NCBI RefSeq assembly: GCF_029873635.1
Contig: NC_080425.1
Location: forward strand, 43,790,402-43,854,401
Length of the DNA stretch: 64,000 bases
Direction of reading: 5' to 3'
From: Malania oleifera
Taxonomy: Eukaryota > Streptophyta > Magnoliopsida > Santalales > Ximeniaceae
This document shows positions 36,767 to 48,164 of this stretch, one piece after another (the stretch's first letter is position 1; each line of letters opens with the position of its first letter). The position numbers and the translations under genes are program-made. The notes beneath the pieces are model-generated. The model was not told where the DNA came from. It searched no databases and was given only the letters and a program-made list of their open reading frames with translations.

Positions 36767-37775
36767 TGTAACGACCTGCTCCTTTTTCACATATATATAT
36801 ATTTTTTATATAAATAAATTATCATCACATCATAGATTCCAACTCAGCAGGTCACAATCCACCTGGGCCCGTGGGCACCAGGGATATAACAAAACATACA
36901 GCAGAAGCCTACGCAGCAGAAAGTATAAAATCATATACATCTCATCATAATGTGCATAACACATACTAAAGTCACTACAATTACTATCTCACAGTATATA
37001 CATCTCAAAAATGAAATCTAGGGACAATCCCCCACAAAACCTAACTGTCCCTACCAAAAACTTACCCTTCCAAAGAGGGCAAACAACTGATCTAGATCAG
37101 CAGGGCTTTTTCCGCTCTCCTATCAGGGGCTCCTGAAAAATGTATAAGATTTAGGGATGAGACACCTCTCAGTAAGGGAAATAAACTAATACCAGTGTGT
37201 GGCAACATGAGTATTCTGTGTTCTACATATACCATACATAATATATTCAATACTGTTTATCAAATATGGGAAAACATATGCATATCAACACATAGCAGAA
37301 TATACTGCATTTTCATAAACATATCTCATCTCATACACTAATAATAACATAAAACAATCCTGGTAGGTTAGCTGGCTGTTGTTATGTATTACCCCCACAT
37401 GACTGGGTTGTGTGGCCCGAAGGCGGGACCTAACAATGGTTGGCCGACACTTCCAAGTCAAACAGTAGTCTGTAGGTCCGATGGGTCTACCCAGACTGGT
37501 CCGTACACCAGAGGCGATAACAGCACACTTCTCGAAAATAACCACATCGACCATCCAATCTCACACCACTCCGTACAGCGGCGTTAACACAGATATCATG
37601 ATCACGAGGACCATGGACACATAGCAACGGTACCGTGCAAGTGCTAGGGTAGACCAAGCCAACCCGGTTCTGATATCATATACATATACTAAAATCGTGA
37701 TACATAAATATCTCATATCATTTATTTTCACATCAATCATATCATTTCACATATATACGTGTATCATGAAAATCA

Positions 37776-37965
37776 TCGGCCCGTACGCCGATATTACACA
37801 TTTTAACATAGCACGGCCCGTACACCGGCAAATCACATAGCACAGCCCGTACGCTGGCAAACCACATAGCACGGCCCGTATGCCGGCAAATTTCATCTAC
37901 ATAGCACGGTCCATACACCGGCAAATCACATATACATATAAAAATATCTTAGCCCATATGCCGGT
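37776..37965 (-). repeat. Hairpin minisatellite in Tekay-type LTR leader
   Basis: About six or seven units of 27-35 bases with core GCACGGCCCGTACACCGGCA. CGGC/GCCG arms can pair. Position corresponds to 6878-6965 and 44513-44640. Confidence 0.8.
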
Positions 37966-38741
37966 TTTCCATCATAGAAATCCATATCGTCCCCATTCCC
38001 AAAAAAAATAGTATTTCACAACATTTTTATACTCATGCCACACTAAAAAAATTTTCTACGTATTCAACATATCATCATTTAAACAGTATTTTCCAAATAT
38101 AAATCATATATATATATAAATATATTTATTTTTCCCTGAAACCAAATGCTACATATATATACATACATTTTCTCAAAACGAAACTAGCTTAGTTTATTCC
38201 CTTACCTGATTCCTGAAAAGCCCCTAAGAAAATCTTCCCCGTACCCACAAGGTTCTCAACTCAACACCCTGAAAATGAAAACTCGTAGAATTAAAGTTTA
38301 GTATTTTCGTACGTACAACATTTTCTATAACTACCACTAAATCAAATTCGACTTAAAAAAGTCTTACCTCAACTTAGAGATGATTCCCAACGTTCCCAAT
38401 CAACACCTTGCAACTGAAAATTTTCAGTAATAAAGTTCAGTATTTTTACGCGTATATCACTTTCTTCAACTGTCAAAAATCCAAATATTGAATATAAAGC
38501 CTTACCTTGGATTTAGGATGAAATCCAACTTCGTTTCCCTAACGATCCGCTCTGGCAGACTTGTAGAGAACTTCGTCAGGAGCGTCGTGGTGGCTTCGGT
38601 TTGTCGATCCGGCGTAAAACTAGCCCGGAATCAAAGAGAGAGAGAGTCGTAGGAGAGAGAGAGAGAATGAACTCATACCCACCAAAAAATCCAATTCAAT
38701 TTGGATTTTACTTTCAAAGCTTCTTAAAGAAGCTTGTGTTA

Positions 38742-38813
38742 TTATATATATATATATATATATAATAGTAAACATTTATTAAAGTGTAGCTGCTTGAAGA
38801 AGCTTTTATACTT

Positions 38814-38869
<56 letters not shown>

Positions 38870-38879
38870 CATGCTTTAA

Positions 38880-38915
<36 letters not shown>
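38742..38915. repeat. Compound TA/CA microsatellites
   Basis: (TA)n at 38742-38764, (TA)n(CA)n(TA)n at 38813-38870 and (TA)n at 38885-38914. Confidence 0.95.
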
Positions 38916-38919
<4 letters not shown>

Positions 38920-39047
38920 CCTTATCATGCTATTCATTTTACTTGTTAATTTAATTAATTTATTTTATTTTATTATTTTATTATTATTATATATTATTTT
39001 TAAATTAAATTTTATTATTATTTTTTTTTCCCGGTTACTACAGTAAA

Positions 39048-39941
39048 TCCATCTAAGGCATTAACCGGTTGAAGCATCTTCATACGTGGAAAACATGTGT
39101 CGTGTCCTTGACTTTTTTGTGATATTTATGTGGAGTCAGCATTAGCATTTCATTTCAAGCGCATGTGTATTTCTTGTTCTTTCTTCTGCTCATTCTTCAT
39201 TTTCTGTCTTTTCTTGATCAATTAGGACAATCTTTACACTTCTTTTGTAATCTTCAAAAATTCAATGGGATTTGAGCTCAAGTAATGGTCTATGACTAAG
39301 TTTATCTCTAGGGGTGGCTCAGCCTTCACATCTTGAGTAAGTTACAAGACTTAGGTTTCTATCTCTCCACTAGGTGTCACCTCTAGGCTTGCATAAAGGA
39401 AATCCAAAAAAAAAAAAGAAAAAAAAAAAGGAAAGTTAGGTTTCATGAACTCTGAGCTGACGTCAAAAACTCAAAAGAATGATAATTGACTCAACAATAC
39501 CTCACAAGGTGTCATAGTCGTCACGGGTGTTCTCTCAGTGCTCACAGGAAACCCTAAGTGCAATGAATCACATGAATGTGTTTATTAAACCTCGTGAGAT
39601 ACTATGTAAATACAAGAAATTATATAGTCATATTAACACGATTGTACTACCAATCAATTCTTCATGGAGTCATAAGATCATATAAAGAGAAACTACACAT
39701 GATTGACTCAAGTGTGTCATTCTTAAGTTATACGCGAGTATGTGAAAGGTATATGCAGTGTTAAGCATGACACAATGCAATGTAATTCTTCAGTTCTCTT
39801 TCTTTCTTTCTCTCTTTCTTTTTGATTTTTTTTGTTTTGTTTTTTTTTTTTTTGATAATATAAAACCCGGTATGTGTACGTGCACAGTCTTACATGTGAA
39901 TGCTTACCCCCCCCCCTCCCAACTAAAGTAGAACATTGTCC
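39048..39941 (-). mobile_element. 3' untranslated region of Y, proximal part
   Basis: Reverse-complement homologue of 46490-47200, including GAGTTTTTGACGTCAG (about 39455) and ACATTGAGGACAATGTTC (about 39930-39950). Poly-A/T runs at 39405-39430 and 39835-39855. No gene. Confidence 0.7.
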
Positions 39942-41126
39942 TCAATGTGAAAGCATAGGGGAAATAGAAAGGACTGTGCACGGGAAAAGTAAAGCGTACC
40001 TGAGTGATGGGGTAATGGAAAAAAAAGACTGAACTACGAGAAAATAGACCTGAAAACTAACTAAAAGTAAAATAAGGTAAAATAAAAGGAAAAGAAGGGA
40101 AAGAAAAACATCACAATTGTCTGGCGGAGGCTCAAGAGGAATTTTGTCTAGTGGTCGCAGGTCTATATATTGCACGGGCGGGTCTCCAAAATTGAGCCGC
40201 CACAGTGGATCAGTCTTCATACCTGCACGAAAATTAGCCTCAAATGAATTAATGCATATCAAAATACCAAACAATATGTGTGCAGATCGGCCCTCGTGTG
40301 TTGACAAGAAAGGGTCTTTATTCAACATCGTGTCCAAGAAATTTGATGCTTTACGAACTAATGTGTGATGGGAAGTTATTGAAGCAATTACGTGTAGTTC
40401 TTCAGAAGCATTAACATTAAAAGTTTTACCTGGTTCCTTGAAAATGAGGCTCTCACCAGTCTGGCCACCCTCTTTATCAGGTGTACATATCATCTCACTA
40501 CTACAAGGGTCTATCTCTACATTAGGCTCTGTGACATCTGATTCCGGCGGGAGTGATGGTTCCATGGTTTCTGAGCTCTAAGAGTGAGGTACCACAGGTT
40601 GGTACTCTATTTTGGTATCAGTCTCCTTATTAACTAACTGTTCTGCTTCTGGGCCCGTTTCCTCTGATTTTTCTTTGAATTCATCAATTTTAGCCGTAAC
40701 TTTCGGTGCTGGGACAACTGGTTGTCCGGCGATGAACATTTCAGATTGGGGAACTTCTTTCTCGCTTCTTAAAGTGATGGTGGTCTCTGCTGTATCAAAG
40801 AGGACATCGTGCATTTGTTGTTGTTGTTGCTGGTACTCTTGAGGGCTAGTGTGATGTTCTGCAAGTGATTCCTCTTGTTCTAAAATGTCCAACTGCGTGC
40901 TTATCGCATTAATGGTGTCCTGTAATTCATTTTGATGATCGACTTGAATTTGCATGAATTGCTGGAGCATGCTCACCATCTGTGTCATGCTTTCCTCAAA
41001 CAGGTCTAACGGCGTATAGCTCTGAGGGATTTGTTGTGGCTGATATTGAGGTAGAGGGTTGTTTGGGTAATACGGTGGTTCGTATGCATCTCTACCACTG
41101 ATTGTGCTGATAGGGTGTGCAGTCAT
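39942..41126 (-). pseudogene. Gag-linker ORF of Y, one in-frame TAG
   Basis: The frame from the ATG at 41126 runs 182 codons to a TAG at 40578-40580. After it the same frame stays open to 39942, about 395 codons in all with a single stop. The N-terminal part is Pro/Gln-rich (NNPLPQYQPQQIPQSYTPLD), then a heptad-like helix (FEESMTQMVSMLQQFMQIQV, LQDTINAISTQLDILEQE) and a Gln run. The C-terminal part has SAHILFGILICINSFEANFR and PLWRLNFGDPPVQYIDLRPL. The last 50 residues are hydrophobic and probably untranslated sequence read through. Function unknown beyond the gag context. Confidence 0.5.
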
Positions 41127-41173
41127 GGGTGCTTGAGTGTATCGTGTGTTCCATTGTGGGACATTTAAGCTAG

Positions 41174-41407
41174 TTAATCAAAGAAAGATAATACCTTATC
41201 TAGATCCTTGCTAAAGAGTTCTCCATTGCACATGGTCTGGACAAAATACTTGCAATCAGGGATAAAAGCAATATAAAAATAATCAGCTAACCTCCATGAG
41301 TCAAACCCGTGATGTGGGCAAGTACTTAGCAAATCCTTAAATAGCTCCCAGCAAGCCCGAAATGTCTCGTTATCCTGTTGCACAAAGTTAAGAATCTGTT
41401 CCTGCAA
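41174..41407 (-). pseudogene. Gag capsid fragment of Y
   Basis: 77 aa reading ILNFVQQDNETFRACWELFK and LLSTCPHHGFDSWRLADYFY, matching the same gag segment as 31660-31860 of the outer Athila-like element. A stop at 41174 and a frame change separate it from the next ORF. The upstream capsid half is missing. Confidence 0.7.
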
Positions 41408-42031
41408 AAATTAAGTTTTTTTTTTTTGTCAAAGCTTAACTTAGTTTAGGGTCGGTTCTAATTAAGCTCGTGTTTTTATCCTATTTCATTGTCTTTTGAA
41501 TGTTAATTTTTCATTCAAGTTCATGGTTATGTTTAAATTGTGATTTTGTTTCGAGTTCTTAATTTCATTGAAGGTTCATTTTTTATTGCGCGTGTGTGTG
41601 TTTGATTAACTTTCCATTGTGTATTTTTAATTCCATGTGCTAGGTTGCCATCTTTAATTAATGCATGTTTCAGTGTTTCCTTAAGCAGTCTAGAGTTTCC
41701 ATTAGTATTCTTTAATTCAGTGCATGCTAGTTTTAGGATTTCAATTTACGTGTTATTTAATTCGTTAAAAGTGAAATTGAACAATCTTGAGGTCTCGAAT
41801 CTGAACTGAGTTCAGCACCCTTTTTATTTTCGATTGGACAAATGTGAAATTTGATATTAAAATGCATTTCCTGAGGAGACGATCAAGCCCTTGGGCTAAA
41901 TATTACACGACGTAACTCCTATACTTGGGATAGCTTCCGAGTTGCTCATTTTTTGAGTGAGAGAGCAGGGGCCTGTTGTGGGGAACAGATGGCTGGGAAG
42001 CTATGCAGAACTGCTGAATGTTGGCCTGGTG
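41408..42031 (-). mobile_element. 5' leader of element Y
   Basis: Noncoding. On the minus strand the LTR end is followed by CACCAGGCCAACATTC, which I cannot match to a tRNA 3' end. The rest is T-rich on the plus strand. Confidence 0.5.
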
Positions 42032-43055
42032 TGCTTTAGTGTTGGTGGTATGGCAGCAGCAAGGAGGTTCGGCGGAGAAGGTTGGAGATTGCTCTACTGT
42101 GGCAGGAGTTGCAGAGGAGCTCAAGGAAGATTGCAGCTATGTTTGGTGCTGAGTAGCAGGTGGAACTAGCCATGGAGCTGGAGTACTTGTTGTCGACTGG
42201 TCTGTTGTGTCTCCTCAAATGTCAGTGGTTGGTGGCTCGGAATGGCTGTGCTTGGCCGGAGAAGAAAGCTGTTGGTGTTCAGGTTGCTGTGGAAAACTAC
42301 TAGTATGGTAGGAGGGGCTGGTGGTTTAGGGTAGAGGAAGAGCATAGGGGAGCTGCGGTGAGGCTGAGATTAGAAAGAGGGAGACAAAGAAGAAAGTTAA
42401 GTAAGAGAGAAAAGAAGAGAGAAAAAAAAAAAAGACTGGGAGATAAACAGAGAAGGGAGACGAGAATAATCCAAGAGGAAACAGGGAAAAACAAAACAAA
42501 AGAGAAAGGAAGAAGGAGGGAAGGAAAAGGAGAAGCCCGCAGGGGCTGTCTGCGCAAGGGGAAGCAGAGAAGGAATAAAAAGGGGAGGGTGGAGCCCTAG
42601 GATTCGGATAAGTGACCCGACCGGGCTGCATGGGCAGGTCACATCAGAACTTAACTTTATATATATATATATATATATATATTCTTTTTTTTTTTCTTCA
42701 TTTTTGCTCGCCGAGTTCATAGCCAAATTTGACCTTCTTATAGCCCGTTTCTCTCAAAACTCAAAATACGGAAGTTGTAGATAATCCTTTTCTATTTCTC
42801 CAAAAATTTGAATTGTTCCAATCGGAGCTCATATGGAAAAGTTATACCTAAATTACAAACAGGTGCTGGTTTTGATTCCCAGGAATTTCTCTCCGACAAA
42901 AAAATTACCAAAAATTCATAAATTATGCAATAAACTCAAAAATGATAAATTTGGCACTTTATTAAAATATTGGACATAATTGGACATTTAATTAAAAATA
43001 TAAGTCGTAGAGACCGGATTAAAGTGCCCAATTATGCAGTTTTGACGCGTAATCA
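42032..43055 (-). repeat. 5' LTR of element Y
   Basis: 1024 bp, homologue of 35107-36120 with a longer (TA)n run at 42658-42682 at the TATA position and a purine stretch at 42373-42600. Confidence 0.85.
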
Positions 43056-44512
43056 GTTATGATATTGAGCACGGTACCATTACTAGTGGTGTAATACAAC
43101 CACATGAAATATTGGAGTGTGTGGTGTGACAGTCGACTTTGCCATTTTGTAGGGTTTTTGGGTCCCCTGAGTCCGAATCAGGATTATAGGCCGACCAGTC
43201 GTACTACAGACGCGATATATGATATGATATTTTGATCTAACCGGGTCAACCAACCGCGGTTAGATCCAGCCTTCGGACCACACAACCTTTACCATGGGAG
43301 AAAGTATGGCATGGAAAGAAAGATCCTCAGGGTGGCCATGAGTTATAGACGTGATGTTGGTATTTGATACCAAGGATACTTATAAGCGGAAAGTAAAATG
43401 GAAACGGAAAGTAAAAGAATCATAGAATTGGTTAAAATGAGAAATGAAAGAAAGAATGGAAACTGAGAAATAAGGAATGATAAAATTGAGAAATGGAACC
43501 ATGTGAGTTAATAATATAAATAACTGAGGCGAAGTGAAATTCTCCGCCTAAGGGCTTACCGAGTAAGGTGAGTGCCATAATGGGTATCAGATGTGGTCAT
43601 ACCTGGCTGCATAACGTGTTAGGGCAGAGGGAAGCTACCTGTATGGGTGGGTAATCTTCCCAATTTGCAGGAACTTCGCAGGTAAAAATGTGTTGGAATG
43701 ACTGAATTTGAGAAATGATTTTAAAGCTTATAAAAGCTTGTGTTGTATATCTATACAATTATAAGAATATGTTTATCAGTGTATTTTTATTAGATGAAAT
43801 GTTGATTTGAAAAGTAAAGTGTGTTATAACTGAACTCTTATGACCACACACTGTAAATAATTTATTCCTTTTTACTGAGATGTGTCTCACCCAAATTATC
43901 TAAATTTTTCAAGGAACAGGGATAAGCAAGGTGATAGAGCTCCGTGATAATAAGGAGCTAGGACCTTGACACACAAGGTGAGTTCTTGGACTACGAAGGT
44001 GTAATTTCCCTAGGATTGAGTTATTTTTAGGGTATGTGATGGATATGTACATATATGTATGTTGATACTCTGGGTATTGTATTCTAACTAATATGTATAT
44101 ATTGTCTTCCGCTGTTAGGTTGTATAATGAAATAACTTTTTATCTAGTACCCAATGCGGGTCGGGCCATATAAATGGTAATAGGGTTGTTGACGTGGCCG
44201 ATTTATGGATTTTGTTGATGGTGAGTGAGTATTTAATTATTATTTATTATTAAAGAAAAAAAATTGGTACAAAATAGGGGCGTCACAACACTAATGCCAC
44301 ATCGACCGCTATCTCCCACACTACTGGTCGTGTGGTAGCACTATCATAATTCTGAATATATAGCTACAATACCGTGCTCCTGAAATTGTACTAAACCATA
44401 CCATCCAGGTTTTGATATCATATAATAAGTTCCATATACTGAACATAGTTGTTTCATATTTCATAATAATAATTGCCATGTACATATTTCATAAATTCTG
44501 TCTAATCATACT

Positions 44513-44640
44513 TGATTATGGCATCTGCGCCAACATGAACCTCAGCATCTGCACCGACATAACATAACATGAAACACGGCATCTGCGTCGGCATAACATA
44601 ACATGAAACAAGGCATCTACGCTGGCATAATATACTGAAC
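44513..44640 (-). repeat. Hairpin minisatellite in split Tekay-type LTR
   Basis: Four units of about 35 bases around CGGCATCTGCGTCGGCATAA. Same LTR position as 6878-6965 and 37776-37965, different sequence. Confidence 0.75.
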
Positions 44641-45374
44641 ATAATTTTTCTATACTATTTAAATATGTAAAAACATGATTCCTGTACTGTTTATAATTTC
44701 CATGAAAACTATCATATCATACTTGATTTGGGAAAAACATTCTATTTTGATATACACATTTATATGGAAATTAAACTCATGCCACACAGAATTAGGGTAA
44801 CCTCCTGAATGTAAAATCTGTTCCAAAATCATATTTTCTGATCAAGCACATTTAAATCATATTCATGTTCATAATAGTATTTCCCAAACATAATTATATA
44901 ATATACATATTTTCTTGAAATTTAATACTATAAAATAATAAATAATTTCATGGAAGATTCTAACTTAGTTTATCCCCTTACCTAACTTACTGAGAAGCCC
45001 ACAAAACCCCTAATTCCTACACTTGCAGTATTCCCAGCACAACACCCTGAACTTTACATTTTCCCTGACAAAACTTCAGTATTTCCTTTCCTAACATATT
45101 CCCCTTGGTCTAGAAACACCAACTACTCAATAATACTAAAATTAACTAACTTACTCAAATTTTGGGATGGTTCCCAAATTAGCTTAACCAGCGATCCACT
45201 CCTGCAGAAATGAAGAGAAACCTCCCAGGAATAGCATGGCGGCTTCGAATCGTCGAACTGGTGAAAATCCGAGCCAGAAACTTGGAGAGAAGGTGAGAAG
45301 GGCAAAAATTTAGAGAGAGGCAGAGCTGCATGCAAATTTCCCACACTGAAATCCGAATTTGGCATACTTATACA

Positions 45375-45548
45375 TTGGCCTTCGTCGACAAGAGACGTAA
45401 CTTCATCGATGAGGTCAAGAAGAGAGTTCATCGATGAATTCATAACCTTCGTCAATGAATTTTAGGCCTTGAAATAGTCCTTTCGGTAATTCCTCTTTGA
45501 CGAGACACGTGTCCCCATCAATGATCCCAATAAGACGCTTCATCAACG
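45375..45548. repeat. TTCGTCGACGA array in Tekay-type U3
   Basis: Units CTTCGTCGACAAGAG, TTCATCGATGAGG, TTCATCGATGAATTC, TTCGTCAATGAATT, CTTTGACGAGAC and TTCATCAACGAATG, next to a TATA-like ACTTATAC at 45367-45374. Confidence 0.75.
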
Positions 45549-45638
45549 AATGCCTACTATAACCCCATTTACAATTTCTTTTTCCTCTCCTTTATTTTAT
45601 TATTTAATTATTATAATTCTTTGGGTCTCTACAGATGG

Positions 45639-45789
45639 AGCATTGCCCCACTATATCCCTACAATGCTATATCGCACAACTCTTTACTCGAACCCCAAGT
45701 CTAAGAAGAAAGCTAATGTTGAGTCCATCATTGACACATTTAACCAAGTTAAGGTCGACCGTCCTCTCACAAATGCAACCAAGCTTTAG
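45639..45789 (+). pseudogene. Athila-like gag, C-terminal continuation
   Basis: Continues the frame interrupted at 32854, without a shift, and contains KANVESIIDTFNQVKVDRPL, followed by a TAG at 45787-45789. This is where gag would pass into protease, and pol is absent beyond it. An apparent ATG start inside the neighbouring LTR is an artefact. Confidence 0.7.
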
Positions 45790-48149
45790 CTTAATAGTCC
45801 TTCCATCTCAAGCTTAGAGGACCCGTATGAGAACATTTTTGCTATTTGTGACTTGGCCTCTAGTCTAGAGAGAAGGCCTTGGACATGTGTGAAGTAGGCT
45901 AGTGAGGGATTAGTGGAGAAGGTTCTTACTATTGATCCCCGTTGAATCCAGCCTGAGCATTCATTGCGTCTGGCTGAAGATTGTAAAATTAGCGCTTGTG
46001 GGAGGCAACCCAATTATGTTTCTTATTTTTCTCTCTTCTTTGAGTCCATAGGTTGTACATTGTAGAAAAAATAGCATTTTGGATCCTTAAAGTAGGTCAT
46101 AGGTTAGTTAGGGGTGCTACTGACTAGGATTAGGCCAAGCCTAGTTCTTGGGATCTTTTAATGCACTCTCTGTATATGTATATTGTCTTCTTTCTTTCTA
46201 TTTCGTTCCTTTTCTTTTCTTTGTATTTTCTTTTCTTACATTTCACCATGCTTTTAGAAAGGTTGTACCTGTTCTCTTGATGGCCTATGTAATTTGTATT
46301 GCCTTTGGTTTAATAGAATTACATGGTTTTTTTGCTATTCCCCTATCTTTTGTGCTTCAGGGTATTATTGCATGCTATGTTTATTTCAGGATTTTATGGT
46401 TGTCACATATGCAGGTGCACTAGTTGATTTTATAACACCATGCAGTGTTTCCCTCCCTTTCATTCCAGGTTCTTTCTTTCTACACTTCAATGAGGACACA
46501 AAAGTTTTAAGTTGGGGGTAGGGGATAGGAAAACACTACATGGCACATTTCAAGCACAAAACTGATACAATTTTTGAAAAAATTTTAGTGACATTACCTG
46601 TTTTATGCCATGTTAACATTTGTTATACCCTTTACATACTCTTATATTACCCACATGTCACATAAATAGGCTTATTGTTTATATGACCTTATTATGCTCA
46701 CTAACAATGTAGTGAGTTACTTATATATAGTTTCATATGATATAAGCTATGTATTGTTGTCTCATTTTATGTGAGTTGACTAGTGATTTATTCGTGTTAA
46801 TATGACTGTATAATTGTTTGTATTCACATAGTATCTCACAAGGCTAGGATGCACTTGCACATGATTTGTTTCACTTAGGATCCCTTGAGAGCATTGAGAG
46901 AACAATAGTGGCTACTATGACACTTTGTGAGGTACTGTTGAGCCTTTCATTTATTTCTTGAGTTTTTGACGTCAAACTCTGAATTCATGGAACTCAACTT
47001 TCTTTTTTCTGGATTTTCTTTTCCTACTAGTCTCGATTCTTGCATTTGTTAGCCTAGAGGTGATGTCTAGTGGGGAGATATAAACCTAGGTCTTGTAGTT
47101 TACTCAAGACGTGAAAATTAAGCCACCCCTAGAGATAGACTTATTTCATGGACTTCTTTTCAAGCTTAATTTCTTAATGGAGGTATGAAGATGACTCAAA
47201 ATTTGTAATGATTGTCCTAGCTAACCATGAAAGAAATAAAATGCATAAAAGAATGAGAAGAAGAAATAAAGAGAAATGAAAAAAATGTAGAATACCTACT
47301 CCAAATACGAAAGAGTCAATCTAGGGACACAACACACCATCCTCTACACATATGAAGGTTCTTCAGTTGTCCATTGCATATGAATTATTCACTATTGGTT
47401 TATGAATAGGTCAATCTAGGGTGGTCTTGGTTGGATGTGACAAGTAGGTGAGAAGGGGCTAGGGTGAAGGACTTGACACCTCATGAATAGGTTGGATCTC
47501 ATTCTTATGAGACTACTCACTCCATGGTTTGCGTTAGTTCTTCAACATATGTGGGATGCTTGATCATGACATTCTTCCTCACATGTGAGAGTGAAACTAT
47601 ATTCTTGAGTGTTTTTTAGGGTATACCAATGAGGCTGAGTCAATACAACTGTTATATCGGTATCCAAGGATTATCCCGAGTGTAACAAATCATGCACTTT
47701 ACACATGCCTTGTGATGTTGCCTATCTATACTTGAAATTATATGACTATATTAACTCTGAATTATAATTGTTAGTTGATTTTCTATGAATTATGCTTTTC
47801 ATGATGGCTATACACTGTAAGACTTGCATAAGTGGTTTGTTGCGGAGTTGTGTGCATAATGGAGTTATATATGAATGAGCTTATCTGTAATTAGGTTATA
47901 TTCTTGTATGTAAAATAATATAATTGTGTTACATGTGATCTTATCTAATGTGCACTAATATTTGTATTTTTGGGTATCGCCCTGGAAACCCTCACGAGAC
48001 TACAACTCGTCCACTAGGATCAACCTAGGGGTTTATAGCCTTGTTGCATATGGTAAATGCAATCGTGTTTCCTGTGAAAGAGGAAGTAGATAGGATTTTC
48101 TTAGTTTTCTTAGAGTTTTTAGTTTTCGCTTTGCTCAAGGAATAGCAAA
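45790..48149 (+). mobile_element. Athila-like 3' untranslated region
   Basis: No gene. Contains TGTGGGAGGCAACCCAA (about 45988) and TAAGTTGGGGGTAGGGGA (about 46509), then about 1.6 kb homologous to element Y in inverted orientation. Open frames at 46148-46521 have no recognisable domain. Confidence 0.7.
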
Positions 48150-48164
48150 GTGTAAGTTGGGGGT
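48150..48164 (+). other. Polypurine tract of the Athila-like element
   Basis: TGTAAGTTGGGGGT just before the 3' LTR start TGTTATGAGTCC. Confidence 0.75.

Larger units (their letters stand above)
36767..39042 (-). mobile_element. Solo Tekay-type LTR (innermost insertion)
   Basis: 2276 bp. Plus ends TGTAACGACCTGCT and CCCGGTTACTACA. Flanks GTGAA (36762-36766) and GTAAA (39043-39047), one transition. Orientation is minus from CTCAGTAAGGGAAATAAACT (about 37169). Carries the minisatellite at 37776-37965 and large TA/CA microsatellites. No GTCGAC array was seen; instead AAGCTTCTTAAAGAAGCTT lies near 38717. Confidence 0.85.
35107..43055 (-). mobile_element. Non-autonomous Athila-like element Y with both LTRs
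   Basis: 3' LTR 35107-36120 and 5' LTR 42032-43055, TG..CA ends, perfect GTTAT duplication (35102-35106 and 43056-43060). After the 3' LTR on the plus strand comes ACCCCCCAACT, minus AGTTGGGGGGT, a polypurine tract. The internal region, about 3.6 kb without the nested solo LTR, holds gag-like frames only and a 3' untranslated region homologous to 46500-48149. No recognisable tRNA primer site follows the 5' LTR. Confidence 0.9.
33639..44287 (+). mobile_element. Solo Tekay-type LTR (subfamily X), split by nested element
   Basis: LTR parts are 33639-35106 and 43061-44287, about 2.7 kb. Starts TGTAATAACCCC and ends GGGGCGTCACA, with a perfect ACACT duplication at 33634-33638 and 44288-44292. Shares GGCAGAGGGAAGCTACCTG (about 43623) with the LTR at 50709-53163. 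Lacks an obvious palindrome array. No gene. Confidence 0.9.
32855..45633 (-). mobile_element. Solo Tekay-type LTR, split by nested insertions
   Basis: LTR parts are 32855-33638 and 44293-45633 (about 2.1 kb together). Plus ends TGTAACGACCTGCC and GGGTCTCTACA, as in 5878-7930. A perfect duplication GATGG flanks it (32850-32854 and 45634-45638), inside Athila gag. Orientation is minus, judged from the GTAAGGGAAATAAACTAATA block near 33268. Contains a minisatellite (44513-44640) and an array (45375-45548). Confidence 0.9.

Noticed and set aside
45550..45789. A gene starting at the ATG at 45550
   Set aside because: The first part is Tekay-type LTR. Only the part after the GATGG duplication is real, as Athila gag.
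46148..46521. Hydrophobic frames resembling a small membrane or env-like protein
   Set aside because: They are in the Athila-like 3' untranslated region, overlap in two frames, and have no signal or family likeness that I can support.
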